A stretch of 64,000 nucleotides of DNA from Paenibacillus sp. R14(2021) (GCF_019431355.1 NZ_CP080269.1:5839001-5903000), one strand, 5' to 3'; numbered from the stretch's first letter, positions 8,195 to 17,137 are shown. The notes: generated from the sequence alone by a model not told the origin. Translations and numbers: made by a program.

Positions 8195-9328
8195 ATGAAT
8201 GATAGCCAATTTCAACAGTTAAAAGCGGAGATCCGATCTTATGTGGACGGACGACTAAGGGAGCTGACACAGCGCATCGAAGAAACCGGGCAATGCGGTC
8301 CGGACGTCTGGCAGGAGCTTCGCGAGCGAGGCTATCTCCGATTGGCAGCGCCGGAAGCCTATGGGGGCTATGGCCTCAGCTTTACGCAGTATCTACAGCT
8401 GCTCGAAATGTTCTCGGAGTCGCACGGTTCGATCCGAATGATCGTTCACGTCATCAACGGCATTTGGCGGCCCGTCGATTTCCTTGCAAGCGAGGCGCAG
8501 CGGGAACGATTCGTGAAGCCGCTCGTGCGTGGGGAAATCACCGCTGCCTTCGCGCTGACGGAGCCGAATGCGGGCTCGGGAGCCGACATCGAAACGTCTG
8601 CCCATAAGGAAGGCGATACCTATGTGCTGAATGGGGAAAAGTGGCTCATTACGTTCGGGGATACGGCCGATTATTTGCTGATTTATGCCCGTATGGAAGG
8701 TACGGAGGGTTATGAAGGAACGTTGGCATTGCTTGTTCCTCGAACGGCCGAGGGCGTGGAAATTCGCGAGATGTCTTCGACCTTAGGGCTGACGGGAACG
8801 GGACATGCCCATATCGTCTTGCATGATGCGCGCGTTCCCGCGGATCATCTGCTCGGCAATGTCGGAGAAGGACTGGCCGGCGCGCTGAACGGGTTTCTGG
8901 ATCCAAGCCGGATCTGCGTCGGTATGACCTGCGTCGGTCTAGCGCAGCGCGCGTTCGATATCGCTGTCGAACGAAGCCGAGAGCGCGTCACGTTCGGTAA
9001 AGCGCTTAGCCAGCGCCAAGTGGTTCAGACGTGGATCGCCGAGATGGCGACGGACATTGAAGCGGCTCGTCAGTTGGTCATGTACGCGGGAAGGCTGAAG
9101 GACGAGGGAACGCTGACGCCTCCGCCGGCGTCGATGTCGAAGCTCTACGCGCTCGAAATGCTGCAGCGCGTTACGGATAAGGCGCAGCAGATTTGGGGGG
9201 GCATCGGTTACTTCAAAGGCTATGAGATCGAACGGATTTACCGCGACGCGCGCGCCCAGAAGTTTGAGGAAGGCACGGCGGAAATTCAGAAAGCGGTCAT
9301 AGCCAAGCATGTGCTGGCAGAAAGGTGA
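8195..9328 (+). CDS. Acyl-CoA dehydrogenase
   Basis: 377 residues, a normal length for the FAD acyl-CoA dehydrogenase family. It has the N-terminal helical domain, then FALTEPNAGSGAD (signature 1), the beta domain with GEKWLITFGDTADY, and the C-terminal helical domain with RVTFGKALSQRQVVQ and IWGGIGYFKGYEIER. The catalytic base is the Glu of EEGTAEIQ near residue 360. The start has AGGGAGA upstream of ATG 8195. It would remove or, with a suitable electron partner, add hydrogens alpha/beta to a CoA thioester; in this operon it likely acts on a ring substrate. No electron-transfer flavoprotein gene is present, so it must use one encoded elsewhere. Confidence 0.92.
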   Translation: MNDSQFQQLKAEIRSYVDGRLRELTQRIEETGQCGPDVWQELRERGYLRLAAPEAYGGYGLSFTQYLQLLEMFSESHGSIRMIVHVINGIWRPVDFLASEAQRERFVKPLVRGEITAAFALTEPNAGSGADIETSAHKEGDTYVLNGEKWLITFGDTADYLLIYARMEGTEGYEGTLALLVPRTAEGVEIREMSSTLGLTGTGHAHIVLHDARVPADHLLGNVGEGLAGALNGFLDPSRICVGMTCVGLAQRAFDIAVERSRERVTFGKALSQRQVVQTWIAEMATDIEAARQLVMYAGRLKDEGTLTPPPASMSKLYALEMLQRVTDKAQQIWGGIGYFKGYEIERIYRDARAQKFEEGTAEIQKAVIAKHVLAER

Positions 9329-9336
9329 ATGGGATC

Positions 9337-11319
9337 ATGAAACGATCATTACTGCTGGAGTCGGGACACATCGGTTCGCTTCATCTGAAGCACCGTATCC
9401 TGATGGGCGCCATGCATCTGGGTATCGAAGGCCGGCGGGAAACGCTGCCGCAGCTCATCTCCTTCTATCGGGAACGGGCCAGCGGCGGGGCCGAGCTCAT
9501 GATTACCGGCAATGTCGCCGTTCTTCCCGAAGGCGGGGGAACCGGCATGTTTTGCTTGACGGAGCCGGACCATCGGAAGCAGCTGGAAGAACTTGCGGCG
9601 GCGGTTCGGCAAACCGGCGGCCGCTTGGCGCTCCAGCTTGCCCATCGAGGGCGTTACGCCAGCAGCAAGGAGACTGGCCTTTTTCCATGGGCGCCAAGCC
9701 CGATCGCTTCTCGCCTGACGAAGGAAGTGCCGGCGGAGATGACAAGATCGGATATTATGCGCCTCAGAGACGCGTTCAGGGATGGTGCGGCGTTTGCCGC
9801 CGGCGCAGGTTTCGCCGCGATCGAGATCATGGGTTCCGAAGGCTATTTACTGAATGAATTCGTCTCGCCGCTGACCAATCGACGAAGCGATGAATACGGT
9901 CAAGACAGCGAAGGGCGCATGAAGCTGTGCCTTGACATTATCGCAGACATCCGAAGGCGGATCGGGGACGAGTTCCCGGTCATCTACCGCATCTCCGGGG
10001 ACGATTACATGGAAGGAAGCACAACGCGCGAGGAGACGCTGGAGCTGGCGCGGCGTTTGGAGCGTTGCGGCGTCGATGCGCTAAATGTCGGGATCGGTTG
10101 GCATGAATCCGCGATTCCGACGGTTGGCGCGAACGTGCCGCCGGGTGCTTTCGCATCGGTCGCCGCGAACATTCGCGGCGTTGTCACGATTCCTGTCATC
10201 GGAGCGAACCGGATCCATACGCCTGAGGTCGCGGAGCGGCTGCTTCTCCGCGGCGACCTGGATTTCGTCGCCCCGGCGCGCCCGTGGCTGGCGGATCCCT
10301 CTTTCGCGCGCAAGATCGCCGAAGGAGATCTTGCAGGCATGAACTTATGCGTTTCCTGCAATCAGGTCTGCTTGGATCACACCCTCGGGCATCCTCCCAA
10401 GCCGGTCGGCTGCCTTGTAAATCCGCGGACGGGTCATGAAGCGGAGGCTGTTCCGCCTTCTGCCGAGCTGAAGCGAATCGCGGTCGTCGGCGGCGGCGTC
10501 GCGGGGCTGCAAGCGGCATTAACGAGCGCGGAGCGCGGACACCAAGTAACCTTGTATGAGGAGACCGACCAGCTCGGCGGGCAGTTTCTGCTTGCATCCC
10601 GTATTCCCGGCAAAGATCAATTTCGCGAAACGATTCGTTATTTCCGTGTTGCGCTGCAGCGGCTCGGCGCAGATATTCGGATGGGAACCATGCCTACGCC
10701 GCAGATGCTGGAAGCGTTCGATCATGTCATCCTTGCGTCCGGCGTCCGTCCATTCGTGCCTGAAACGCTCGAAGGCGCCGATCTTCCGCATGTGTGCACG
10801 TATGCTGAGCTGCTCGCGGGAGCACGGCCGTTCGGCAAGAAAATCGCCGTTGTCGGAGGCGGAGGGATCGGCAGCGACGTCGCCCATTATTTGGCTGAGC
10901 GGACAAGCTTGCGGCCGGAAGAGACAGCTTTTTTCGCAGAGCGAGGCTTCGAGGCGCAGGCTCCGGTCGCACCTGTAATCACGCTTGTGTCTCGTTCGGA
11001 CAAAGCAGCGAAAGGCGTGGGTCCTACTTCACGATGGGTGCTGCTAGGAGAATTGAAGCGCCGCGGCGTACGGGTGCTGAAAGGTTATCGCTGCACAGCC
11101 ATCACGGCGGAGGGCATTTGGGTTGATAATGGAGAAGAGAAGCTGTTCGTGGAAGCCGATCAGGTTATACTCTGCATGGGCCAGCGCTCCAACATCGCGG
11201 CGGGCAATTCATCCTTCGCGCACGAGGCATTCGACGCGGTCGGCGGAGCGGCTGATTCGGCGGAACTTAATGCCGCAAGGGCGATTCGGCAAGCTTATGA
11301 GGCTGCTATCAGGTTGTAG
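9337..11319 (+). CDS. 2,4-dienoyl-CoA reductase-like flavoprotein (Old Yellow Enzyme/FadH family)
   Basis: 660 residues with the full FadH/BaiCD layout: an FMN TIM barrel (about 1-350), four cysteines for a 4Fe-4S cluster (CVSCNQVC near 338-345 and PVGCLVNP shortly after), an FAD Rossmann motif (VVGGGVAGLQAA near 384) and an NAD(P)H Rossmann motif (VVGGGGIGSD near 505). It passes hydride from NAD(P)H through FAD, Fe-S and FMN to conjugated enoyl-CoA double bonds. I prefer ATG 9337, which has AAAGGTG 9 bases upstream; a GTG at 9325 overlaps the previous stop (GTGA). In a shikimate-to-cyclohexane route this enzyme is well suited to reduce cyclohexadienyl-CoA intermediates. Confidence 0.9.
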   Translation: MKRSLLLESGHIGSLHLKHRILMGAMHLGIEGRRETLPQLISFYRERASGGAELMITGNVAVLPEGGGTGMFCLTEPDHRKQLEELAAAVRQTGGRLALQLAHRGRYASSKETGLFPWAPSPIASRLTKEVPAEMTRSDIMRLRDAFRDGAAFAAGAGFAAIEIMGSEGYLLNEFVSPLTNRRSDEYGQDSEGRMKLCLDIIADIRRRIGDEFPVIYRISGDDYMEGSTTREETLELARRLERCGVDALNVGIGWHESAIPTVGANVPPGAFASVAANIRGVVTIPVIGANRIHTPEVAERLLLRGDLDFVAPARPWLADPSFARKIAEGDLAGMNLCVSCNQVCLDHTLGHPPKPVGCLVNPRTGHEAEAVPPSAELKRIAVVGGGVAGLQAALTSAERGHQVTLYEETDQLGGQFLLASRIPGKDQFRETIRYFRVALQRLGADIRMGTMPTPQMLEAFDHVILASGVRPFVPETLEGADLPHVCTYAELLAGARPFGKKIAVVGGGGIGSDVAHYLAERTSLRPEETAFFAERGFEAQAPVAPVITLVSRSDKAAKGVGPTSRWVLLGELKRRGVRVLKGYRCTAITAEGIWVDNGEEKLFVEADQVILCMGQRSNIAAGNSSFAHEAFDAVGGAADSAELNAARAIRQAYEAAIRL

Positions 11320-11353
11320 AATTCGATGATATTCAGAAAGGGATGTGGGGGCA

Positions 11354-12136
11354 TTGTCAGCTTTGTTTCTTGGAAAAAAAGTACTAATCACCGGAAGCTC
11401 GCGAGGAATCGGACGAGCAACGGCGCTTGCATTCGCGAAGGAAGGCGCGGATGTGGCGATTCATTACCGCCGGGATGCGGAAGCCGCCCAAGCGACGGCG
11501 AATGAAGCGCGTGCGCTTGGCGTACAGGCACTCGTCTGCAAAGCCGAGTTGGAATCGCCGGCTGAGATTGACGGGATGTTCGACGAGATTACGAATACTT
11601 GGGGAGCGCTTGACGTCTTTATGGCGAACGCTGCGGCTACGGCGTTCAAGCCCGTAATGGAAACGAAGGATTACCATATCGACCGCACGTATCAAGTCGT
11701 TGTCAAGAGCGTTTTGCACGCTGTGCAGCGTGCGGTACCGCTAATGGAAGGAAGAGCGGGCCGCATATTGACGGTATCCAGTCTGGGAAGCCAGTTCGCG
11801 CTCCCCAATTATTCCACCATCGGTTCTGCCAAGTCGGCATTGGAGTCGCTGACGAGGTATTTGGCGGCGGAGCTGGGTCCGAAGGGTATCACGGCCAACG
11901 TTATTTCGCCCGGTGTGGTAGAGACGGATTCCGTGCGGTTTTACGCCAAGGATACCTTCGATACCTTTAAAACAAATGTGATCAGCCGCACGCCGCTCGG
12001 ACGGCTGACGCAGCCGGAAGATGTAGCCCATGTCGCTCTCTTCCTAGCTGCAGAGGCGGCGGGCTTCATTACGGGGCAGGTGCTTGGGGTCGACGGCGGG
12101 TTGACCTTGATCGCTTATGGTCCGGACGGACGCTGA
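11354..12136 (+). CDS. FabL-like SDR, probable enoyl-CoA reductase (ChcA-like candidate)
   Basis: About 260 residues with an SDR Rossmann fold: GSSRGIGRA near 13-21, NAAATAF in place of NNAG, VSSLGS, and SPGVVETD. The active-site spacing is Tyr153-x6-Lys160 (YSTIGSAK), the pattern of FabL-type enoyl reductases, not the usual Tyr-x3-Lys of ketoreductases. The following LESLTRYLAAEL also matches FabL. It therefore probably reduces an enoyl thioester, perhaps the last 1-cyclohexenylcarbonyl-CoA step. The start is uncertain: TTG 11354 has AAAGGGA 11 bases upstream, while GTG 11345 sits almost on that ribosome site. It is the last gene of the operon. Confidence 0.85.
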   Translation: MSALFLGKKVLITGSSRGIGRATALAFAKEGADVAIHYRRDAEAAQATANEARALGVQALVCKAELESPAEIDGMFDEITNTWGALDVFMANAAATAFKPVMETKDYHIDRTYQVVVKSVLHAVQRAVPLMEGRAGRILTVSSLGSQFALPNYSTIGSAKSALESLTRYLAAELGPKGITANVISPGVVETDSVRFYAKDTFDTFKTNVISRTPLGRLTQPEDVAHVALFLAAEAAGFITGQVLGVDGGLTLIAYGPDGR

Positions 12137-12353
12137 TGACAAACCCCGCATCGAAATCCGATCCGATGGTAGGGGATTACGCGTTGAACTTCTTGGTCAT
12201 TAAGTATAGGATTGTGTAAGATGCTAAAGGAATTGATCAATAGAGACCTGAGTTTTCTTGCGTTGAGCAAGTCAATGAATAGCAATGAAGCAACTACTAG
12301 AGCGATAAAGCATCAATCTGTTTCTTTTGCAAGTTAGGAATCATGTTCAAGAA

Positions 12354-12387
12354 TAAACCGATTACTGTTATTGCGGTAGTCGGTTTA
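12354..12387 (+). terminator. Hairpin ending the CoA-enzyme operon
   Basis: TAAACCGATTACTG / CGGTAGTCGGTTTA with a 6-base loop (a 14-base stem with wobble pairs). It is followed by an A/T-rich tract without a clean T-run, so termination may be partial. It lies between the SDR gene and the second sigK fragment. Confidence 0.6.
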
Positions 12388-12416
12388 GTTAATATTAATT
12401 TACATCGAGTTGTGTT

Positions 12417-12929
12417 CACATCGTCAAAAAATTCGACAATACAGGCGAAGATCTCGAGGATCTGATCTCCATCGGGACCATCGGATTAATCAAGGCGATC
12501 GAAAGCTTCCAGACCGGCAAAGGCACGAAATTGGCAACGTTTGCAGCTCGCTGCATCGAGAATGAAATACTTATGCATCTCAGGTCGCTGAAGAAAACCC
12601 GCAAGGACGTATCCTTGCACGATCCGATCGGCACGGACAAAGAAGGCAATGAAATCACGCTCATCGACATTCTCGGCACGGAAGCTGACGATGTGGCGGA
12701 TCGGGTTCAATTGAAGATCGAGAAGAGCAAGATTTACAAGAACTTAGACATTTTGGATGACCGGGAGAAGGAGGTCGTCGTAGGGCGGTTTGGACTCATC
12801 ACTGGTGGAGAAGAGCGGACACAGCGGGAAATAGCGAAAGAGCTGGGTATTTCGCGTAGCTATGTTTCGAGGATCGAGAAGCGGGCACTGATGAAGCTAT
12901 ACCATGAGTTCTATAAAGCTAAGAAATGA
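12417..12929 (+). pseudogene. sigK: 3' fragment of sigma factor sigma-K (copy 2), no N-terminus
   Basis: Starting abruptly at codons [16 protein letters not shown], the frame runs unbroken through sigma regions 2 to 4 ([57 protein letters not shown]) and ends at TGA 12927-12929. This is about 170 codons matching sigma-K. The N-terminal pro-sequence and start of region 1/2 are absent; upstream bases AATTTACATCGAGTTGTG may be a decayed trace of the preceding codons, but there is a frame break and no ribosome site. It is therefore a 5'-truncated copy, not expressible as it stands. In Bacillus, sigK is split by the skin element inside the IENE codons; here both copies contain the same 3' half. 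Confidence 0.85.
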
Positions 12930-13171
12930 GAGAATGTTTAATATGTTAATGATAAGTTGAATAGCTAAACTGGATGAAGCTATGTGCGCCCGATCCGCAG
13001 CTTTGTTACGATAGCATAAGATAAAAAATAATGATGAGGTGTATCTCGCACCAAAGTCCGCGGTTTCCGTGGATTTTTGCTATGTTGCGCCTAACCTACT
13101 GAAAATAACCCTGCTCTGCGAACTACTATCTGAGTATAGAAGCAGGATTAGAAGAGCAGGTGGGATAGGTA

Positions 13172-15226
13172 ATGGAGAGTAAAACAGATGAGAAAACGAA
13201 GAAAAGGCGGCATGGATGGACGAAAGCAATTGTCATGCTCGCTGTTGCAGGCGTACTCTTCGTTATTGTAGGATGGGGCGCTCTTCGTGTGATGGTGCAT
13301 AGGCAAGATATTTCACTGTTAGCCAAATCGCTCCCGGCAGAAACGGTCATCATGGACGATCAAGGGAAGCAAGCAAGCCGGATTGCACTTCATACGACGA
13401 TTGAACCGGTGAGCTATGAATCGTTGCCAAAACAACTCGTTGATGCTGTGGTTGCCGTAGAGGATAAACGATTCTTCGAGCATCACGGCACAGATTTATG
13501 GGGAATTGGACGGGCGCTGTTTACGAATATCTCGAACGGCAAGACTGTCGAAGGGGCGAGCACCATCACGCAGCAGCTTGCTAAGAACGTATTCCTGTCG
13601 CAGAAGCGGACATGGTCGCGTAAGTGGAATGAAGCGCTGCTCGCCAAGAAGATCGAAGAGACGTATACGAAGCAGCAAATCATGGAGATGTACCTCAATC
13701 AGATTTATTTTGGCGAAGGTGCATGGGGCATTAAGCGGGCGGCAAGCACGTACTTCGGGAAGAGCGTCGATAAGCTGACGTTGTCGGAAGCGGCTCTGCT
13801 CGCAGGAATGATTCGCGCGCCATCGGCGCTGACACCCTATAAGCATATGAAAGAGGCTCTAGAACGCCGTAATGTTGTACTCCAGCTTATGAGAGACCAA
13901 GGTAAAATCAGCCCAAGCGCCTATGAAACGGCAAGCAAGCTGCCGATTCGGCTTGACAGTGCCAAACCGAGCCGTGGTGAGGGGGTCAAATATCCTTACT
14001 TTGTCGATCAGATCATCCGAGAAGCTTCGGAGCAGTACGGGTTATCCGAAAATGATGTGCTGCATGGCGGATTGCGGATCTACACGACGCTTGATACGAA
14101 GATGCAGCAGGCAGCGGAACGCGTCTATGCCGATGCTTCCGTGTTCCCAAACAGCCGCGCAGATCAGCTCATTCAGAGCGGCGCCGTTCTTCTAGATCCG
14201 CGCGATGGGGGTATCAAGGCGCTGATCGGCGGCAGAGGAAGCCAGCCTTTCCGCGGATTCAACCGCGCGGTTCAGCTGAAGCGCCAGCCGGGCTCGACGA
14301 TGAAGCCGATCTCCGTGTACACGCCAGCCTTCGAACGCGGGTACGCACCGAGCGATACGCTCATGGACGAGCCGGTCAGCTTCGGCAGTTATGCGCCGAA
14401 GAACGCGGGCGGCGGGTACCACGGCGAGGTGTCGATCTACGAGGCGATCGTTCATTCTTACAACATTCCGGCAGTAGAACTGCTGAATGAGATGGGCATT
14501 GATGCCGGCATGGAGGCGGCAGGGCGGTTCGGGATCAAGCTATCGGATGCGGACCGGACGCTCGGTCTAGCGCTTGGCGGGCTGCAAGAAGGCGTCTCGC
14601 CGTTAGAGATGGCGGATGCGTTCAGCACGTTCGCAAACGATGGCGGGCGTTTCCCTGCACATGCCATCGTTCGCATCGAATCGGCGGATGGGGAGCTGCT
14701 GGCTGAGGCACCTCAACTGTCCGCGATAACGGTAACGGAACCAGCTGTGGCGAGGACGATGACATCCATGCTTGAAGGCGTCGTGCAAGAAGGAACAGGC
14801 GAAGACGCAGCTATAGAAGGCCGCCCAATTGCCGGCAAGACGGGCACGACTGAAATGCCGGGTACTGGCGGGAAAGGCATCAAGGACAATTGGTTCGTCG
14901 GGTACACGCCTCAGCTAGTCGGTGCGGTATGGCTCGGTTATGATCATACGGATTCTACGCACTATTTAACGACGACTTCCAAGGCAGCGGCCGCGGTTTT
15001 CCATGCGCTTATGAGCGATGCGATGAAAAACGAACCTGTGCTTCATTTTCCGCCGGCTCCTAGTCTGACGAAGAAGAATAAAGCAGTGGACGATAAGGAC
15101 GAAGAGGAGAAGCCGCGTGAGGAGAAGCCGCATGGCCCCAAGAAGCCGAAGAATGAACACAAGCAGCATCACGGAGATGGGGGGAAGCATGGGCACGGCA
15201 AGAAAAAAGGGAAGCATGAGGATTAA
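13172..15226 (+). CDS. Class A penicillin-binding protein (PBP1A type)
   Basis: 684 residues: a short basic cytoplasmic N-terminus, a membrane anchor at about 18-42, a GT51 transglycosylase (catalytic Glu in VEDKRFFEHHGTD, then EGASTITQQLAKN) and a transpeptidase with Ser in GSTMKPI, SYN in HSYNIPA and KTGTTE. It polymerises and crosslinks peptidoglycan outside the membrane. The last 60 residues form a low-complexity Lys/His/Asp/Glu tail (KKPKNEHKQHHGDGGKHGHG), which is likely disordered and possibly metal- or wall-binding. The gene is alone, with a strong terminator behind it. Ribosome site: AGGTGGGATAGG upstream of ATG 13172. Confidence 0.93.
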   Translation: MESKTDEKTKKRRHGWTKAIVMLAVAGVLFVIVGWGALRVMVHRQDISLLAKSLPAETVIMDDQGKQASRIALHTTIEPVSYESLPKQLVDAVVAVEDKRFFEHHGTDLWGIGRALFTNISNGKTVEGASTITQQLAKNVFLSQKRTWSRKWNEALLAKKIEETYTKQQIMEMYLNQIYFGEGAWGIKRAASTYFGKSVDKLTLSEAALLAGMIRAPSALTPYKHMKEALERRNVVLQLMRDQGKISPSAYETASKLPIRLDSAKPSRGEGVKYPYFVDQIIREASEQYGLSENDVLHGGLRIYTTLDTKMQQAAERVYADASVFPNSRADQLIQSGAVLLDPRDGGIKALIGGRGSQPFRGFNRAVQLKRQPGSTMKPISVYTPAFERGYAPSDTLMDEPVSFGSYAPKNAGGGYHGEVSIYEAIVHSYNIPAVELLNEMGIDAGMEAAGRFGIKLSDADRTLGLALGGLQEGVSPLEMADAFSTFANDGGRFPAHAIVRIESADGELLAEAPQLSAITVTEPAVARTMTSMLEGVVQEGTGEDAAIEGRPIAGKTGTTEMPGTGGKGIKDNWFVGYTPQLVGAVWLGYDHTDSTHYLTTTSKAAAAVFHALMSDAMKNEPVLHFPPAPSLTKKNKAVDDKDEEEKPREEKPHGPKKPKNEHKQHHGDGGKHGHGKKKGKHED

Positions 15227-15270
15227 TTCCTAAGGCGAAGAAGTGATCGACCAAAGCATGCAATTCCAGA

Positions 15271-15310
15271 AAAGGGAATGAACGGTGTTAATGCGTTCAT
15301 TCCCTTTTTA
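15271..15310 (+). terminator. Rho-independent terminator of the PBP gene
   Basis: AAAGGGAATGAAC / GTTCATTCCCTTT stem followed by TTTTTA. Confidence 0.9.
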
Positions 15311-15571
15311 TATTTTATTGCGCGATGAAAGGATAGAGATTTAATTTTTTAACGAACTGGCAGGAAAGTAAAGTGTGAATATGGAATATTATAGGCGGCT
15401 TGATATAATCATTAGGTTTTAAAGCAATAGAAATGGGAATATTTTATATCTCAACGATAAGGAACGAGAATTCAGCTCTGCTTCTTTCGGCAGGACAAAA
15501 ATGAAAACCCTTACATCCAGATCTGGCATGCAGGTTATGTGGTATCCAATTTGGAAAGGGGCATGAGGAGC
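15311..15571 (+). other. AT-rich intergenic region before the orphan regulator
   Basis: About 260 bases with no gene. TATAAT at 15404-15409 (GATATAATC) could be a -10 box but has no good -35 partner. I see nothing else. Confidence 0.4.
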
Positions 15572-17137
15572 GTGAAGCCAAAAGTTCTGATCGTCGACGA
15601 TGAGCCGTTGATTTGCAAGGGATTGAGGTTAACCATTCCCTGGGAGGAGTTGGGGGCTGAGGTGATCGGGGAGGCGTACAACGGGCTGCAAGCGCTCAAG
15701 CTGATGCAAGCGACGCCAGCCGATCTTGTGCTGACCGATGTGAGCATGCAGCAGATGAACGGGCTCGAGCTCGTACAGCAGCTTCATCGCGACGGTTCCT
15801 CAGCCAAGTTCGTCATGCTCAGCGACGATAAAGAATTCGACTATGTCCGCACTGCCATGCAGTACGGGGTGAAAAACTATTTGCTGAAACCGATCGATGT
15901 TGACGAGCTGACGGTCCTGCTTACCGGACTGATCGGAGAAATTGCCCGGGAAGCCGACGAACGGGCGGCGCGTAAGCTGGAAGCCTACTACCATTACCTT
16001 GTAGCCGAGATGATCGAGCATACGGGAGCAGCTGCGGCGCATTTGCCAGACCCGGATGTCCCTTGCTATTTCATTGTCAGCCGTATGTCGGATTATTGCC
16101 GCCTGGCAGCAGCGCCGGAGGAGCCGGACCGTCGACGGCTGCGCGCCGATTGGAAGACGTGGATGGAACAACGCATGCTTCAAGCCGGTGCGCCGAGCGT
16201 GTCGATTTTTCTACAGCGCAATGTACTGCTCACGGTCACTTTCGCCGAAGGTGCTAACGTAGAGGGATTACAATCTTGCCTAGGCGCGGGCATGGCAGTA
16301 ATGGAGGTGCAGGGCGGGTGCCAGGTGGAATGGGTCGCCTCCGAAGAGGCTCAGTCCTTTGCCGCTTTGAAGGAGGCGTTACCGCAGCTGGTTCGGCTGC
16401 TGCATTGCGGGAAGCAAGGCAAGGTGCAGCTGGACGGCGGGCAACTCGGTACAGTCGATACGGCCGCATTCCGTGACTATCCCAGGGAGACGGAAAAAGA
16501 ATTGCTGGACTTCCTGTTCCAGCATAAGGAGGAACAGATGAGAGCAACGGTGTGCAAGCTGTTCAATCTGTTTCAGAGCGAGAGAGCGAGTCTGCAGGAG
16601 TCGCTGCAGGTGTGCCATGAAATGGTCATGATGGTGAAACGCCGATTTCGCGAAACGGCTGCACTGAAGCAAATGGCGGCCCGGCTGCCGGAATTGAACC
16701 ATGGGGATATCGGCATGTACAACTCCTTCGAAGCGATTGAGCAGTTCTTCGTCGAGACGTTGACAACCGCGCTGCATTTGCTCCGAACGGCCAATCGCGG
16801 GAAAAACCGCTGGATTATCGAGCGTATCACCTCCTATATACGGAAGAATTACGTGCACGAGCTTAAAGCATCCGAAATTGCGGACATGGTGCGGATTACC
16901 CCGAACTACTTTAGCTCGATCTTCAAGCAGGAGACCGGCAAGTCATTCAACGCGTATGTCAACGAAGTGCGGATCGAGAAGGCCAAGGAGCTGCTGCTGG
17001 CGACGCCGGAGCAGGTCGGTGCAATCGCGCTCGCCGTGGGCTACAAGGAATATAAATATTTTGCCAACTTGTTCAAAAAGCAGTGCGGCATCATTCCATC
17101 GGAATACCGAGAAAAGAACTGGGACGAACTCGTTTAA
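15572..17137 (+). CDS. YesN-type response regulator with AraC output domain (orphan)
   Basis: 521 residues: a receiver domain at about 1-125 (VLIVDDEPLICKGL, phospho-acceptor Asp in VLTDVSMQQMNG near 56, Lys in YLLKPIDVDEL), a variable middle region, and an AraC-type double helix-turn-helix at about 415-515 (NYFSSIFKQETGKSFNAYVN, YKYFANLFKKQCGI). GTG 15572 is preferred because AAAGGGG lies 10 bases upstream; ATG 15563 is too close to it. Unlike the pair at 48306-51069, no histidine kinase gene adjoins it. It precedes a sugar ABC importer operon by 113 bases and probably activates it. Confidence 0.9.
   Translation: MKPKVLIVDDEPLICKGLRLTIPWEELGAEVIGEAYNGLQALKLMQATPADLVLTDVSMQQMNGLELVQQLHRDGSSAKFVMLSDDKEFDYVRTAMQYGVKNYLLKPIDVDELTVLLTGLIGEIAREADERAARKLEAYYHYLVAEMIEHTGAAAAHLPDPDVPCYFIVSRMSDYCRLAAAPEEPDRRRLRADWKTWMEQRMLQAGAPSVSIFLQRNVLLTVTFAEGANVEGLQSCLGAGMAVMEVQGGCQVEWVASEEAQSFAALKEALPQLVRLLHCGKQGKVQLDGGQLGTVDTAAFRDYPRETEKELLDFLFQHKEEQMRATVCKLFNLFQSERASLQESLQVCHEMVMMVKRRFRETAALKQMAARLPELNHGDIGMYNSFEAIEQFFVETLTTALHLLRTANRGKNRWIIERITSYIRKNYVHELKASEIADMVRITPNYFSSIFKQETGKSFNAYVNEVRIEKAKELLLATPEQVGAIALAVGYKEYKYFANLFKKQCGIIPSEYREKNWDELV

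Noticed and set aside
6575-11319. Fatty-acid beta-oxidation operon
   Set aside because: No enoyl-CoA hydratase/3-hydroxyacyl-CoA dehydrogenase or thiolase genes, and an EPSPS-like gene would have no role.
2070-12929. Reading the two sigK fragments as the two halves of a skin-type split gene
   Set aside because: Both fragments contain the same 3' half and neither has the N-terminal half, so they cannot be joined to make sigK; they are repeats, not halves.
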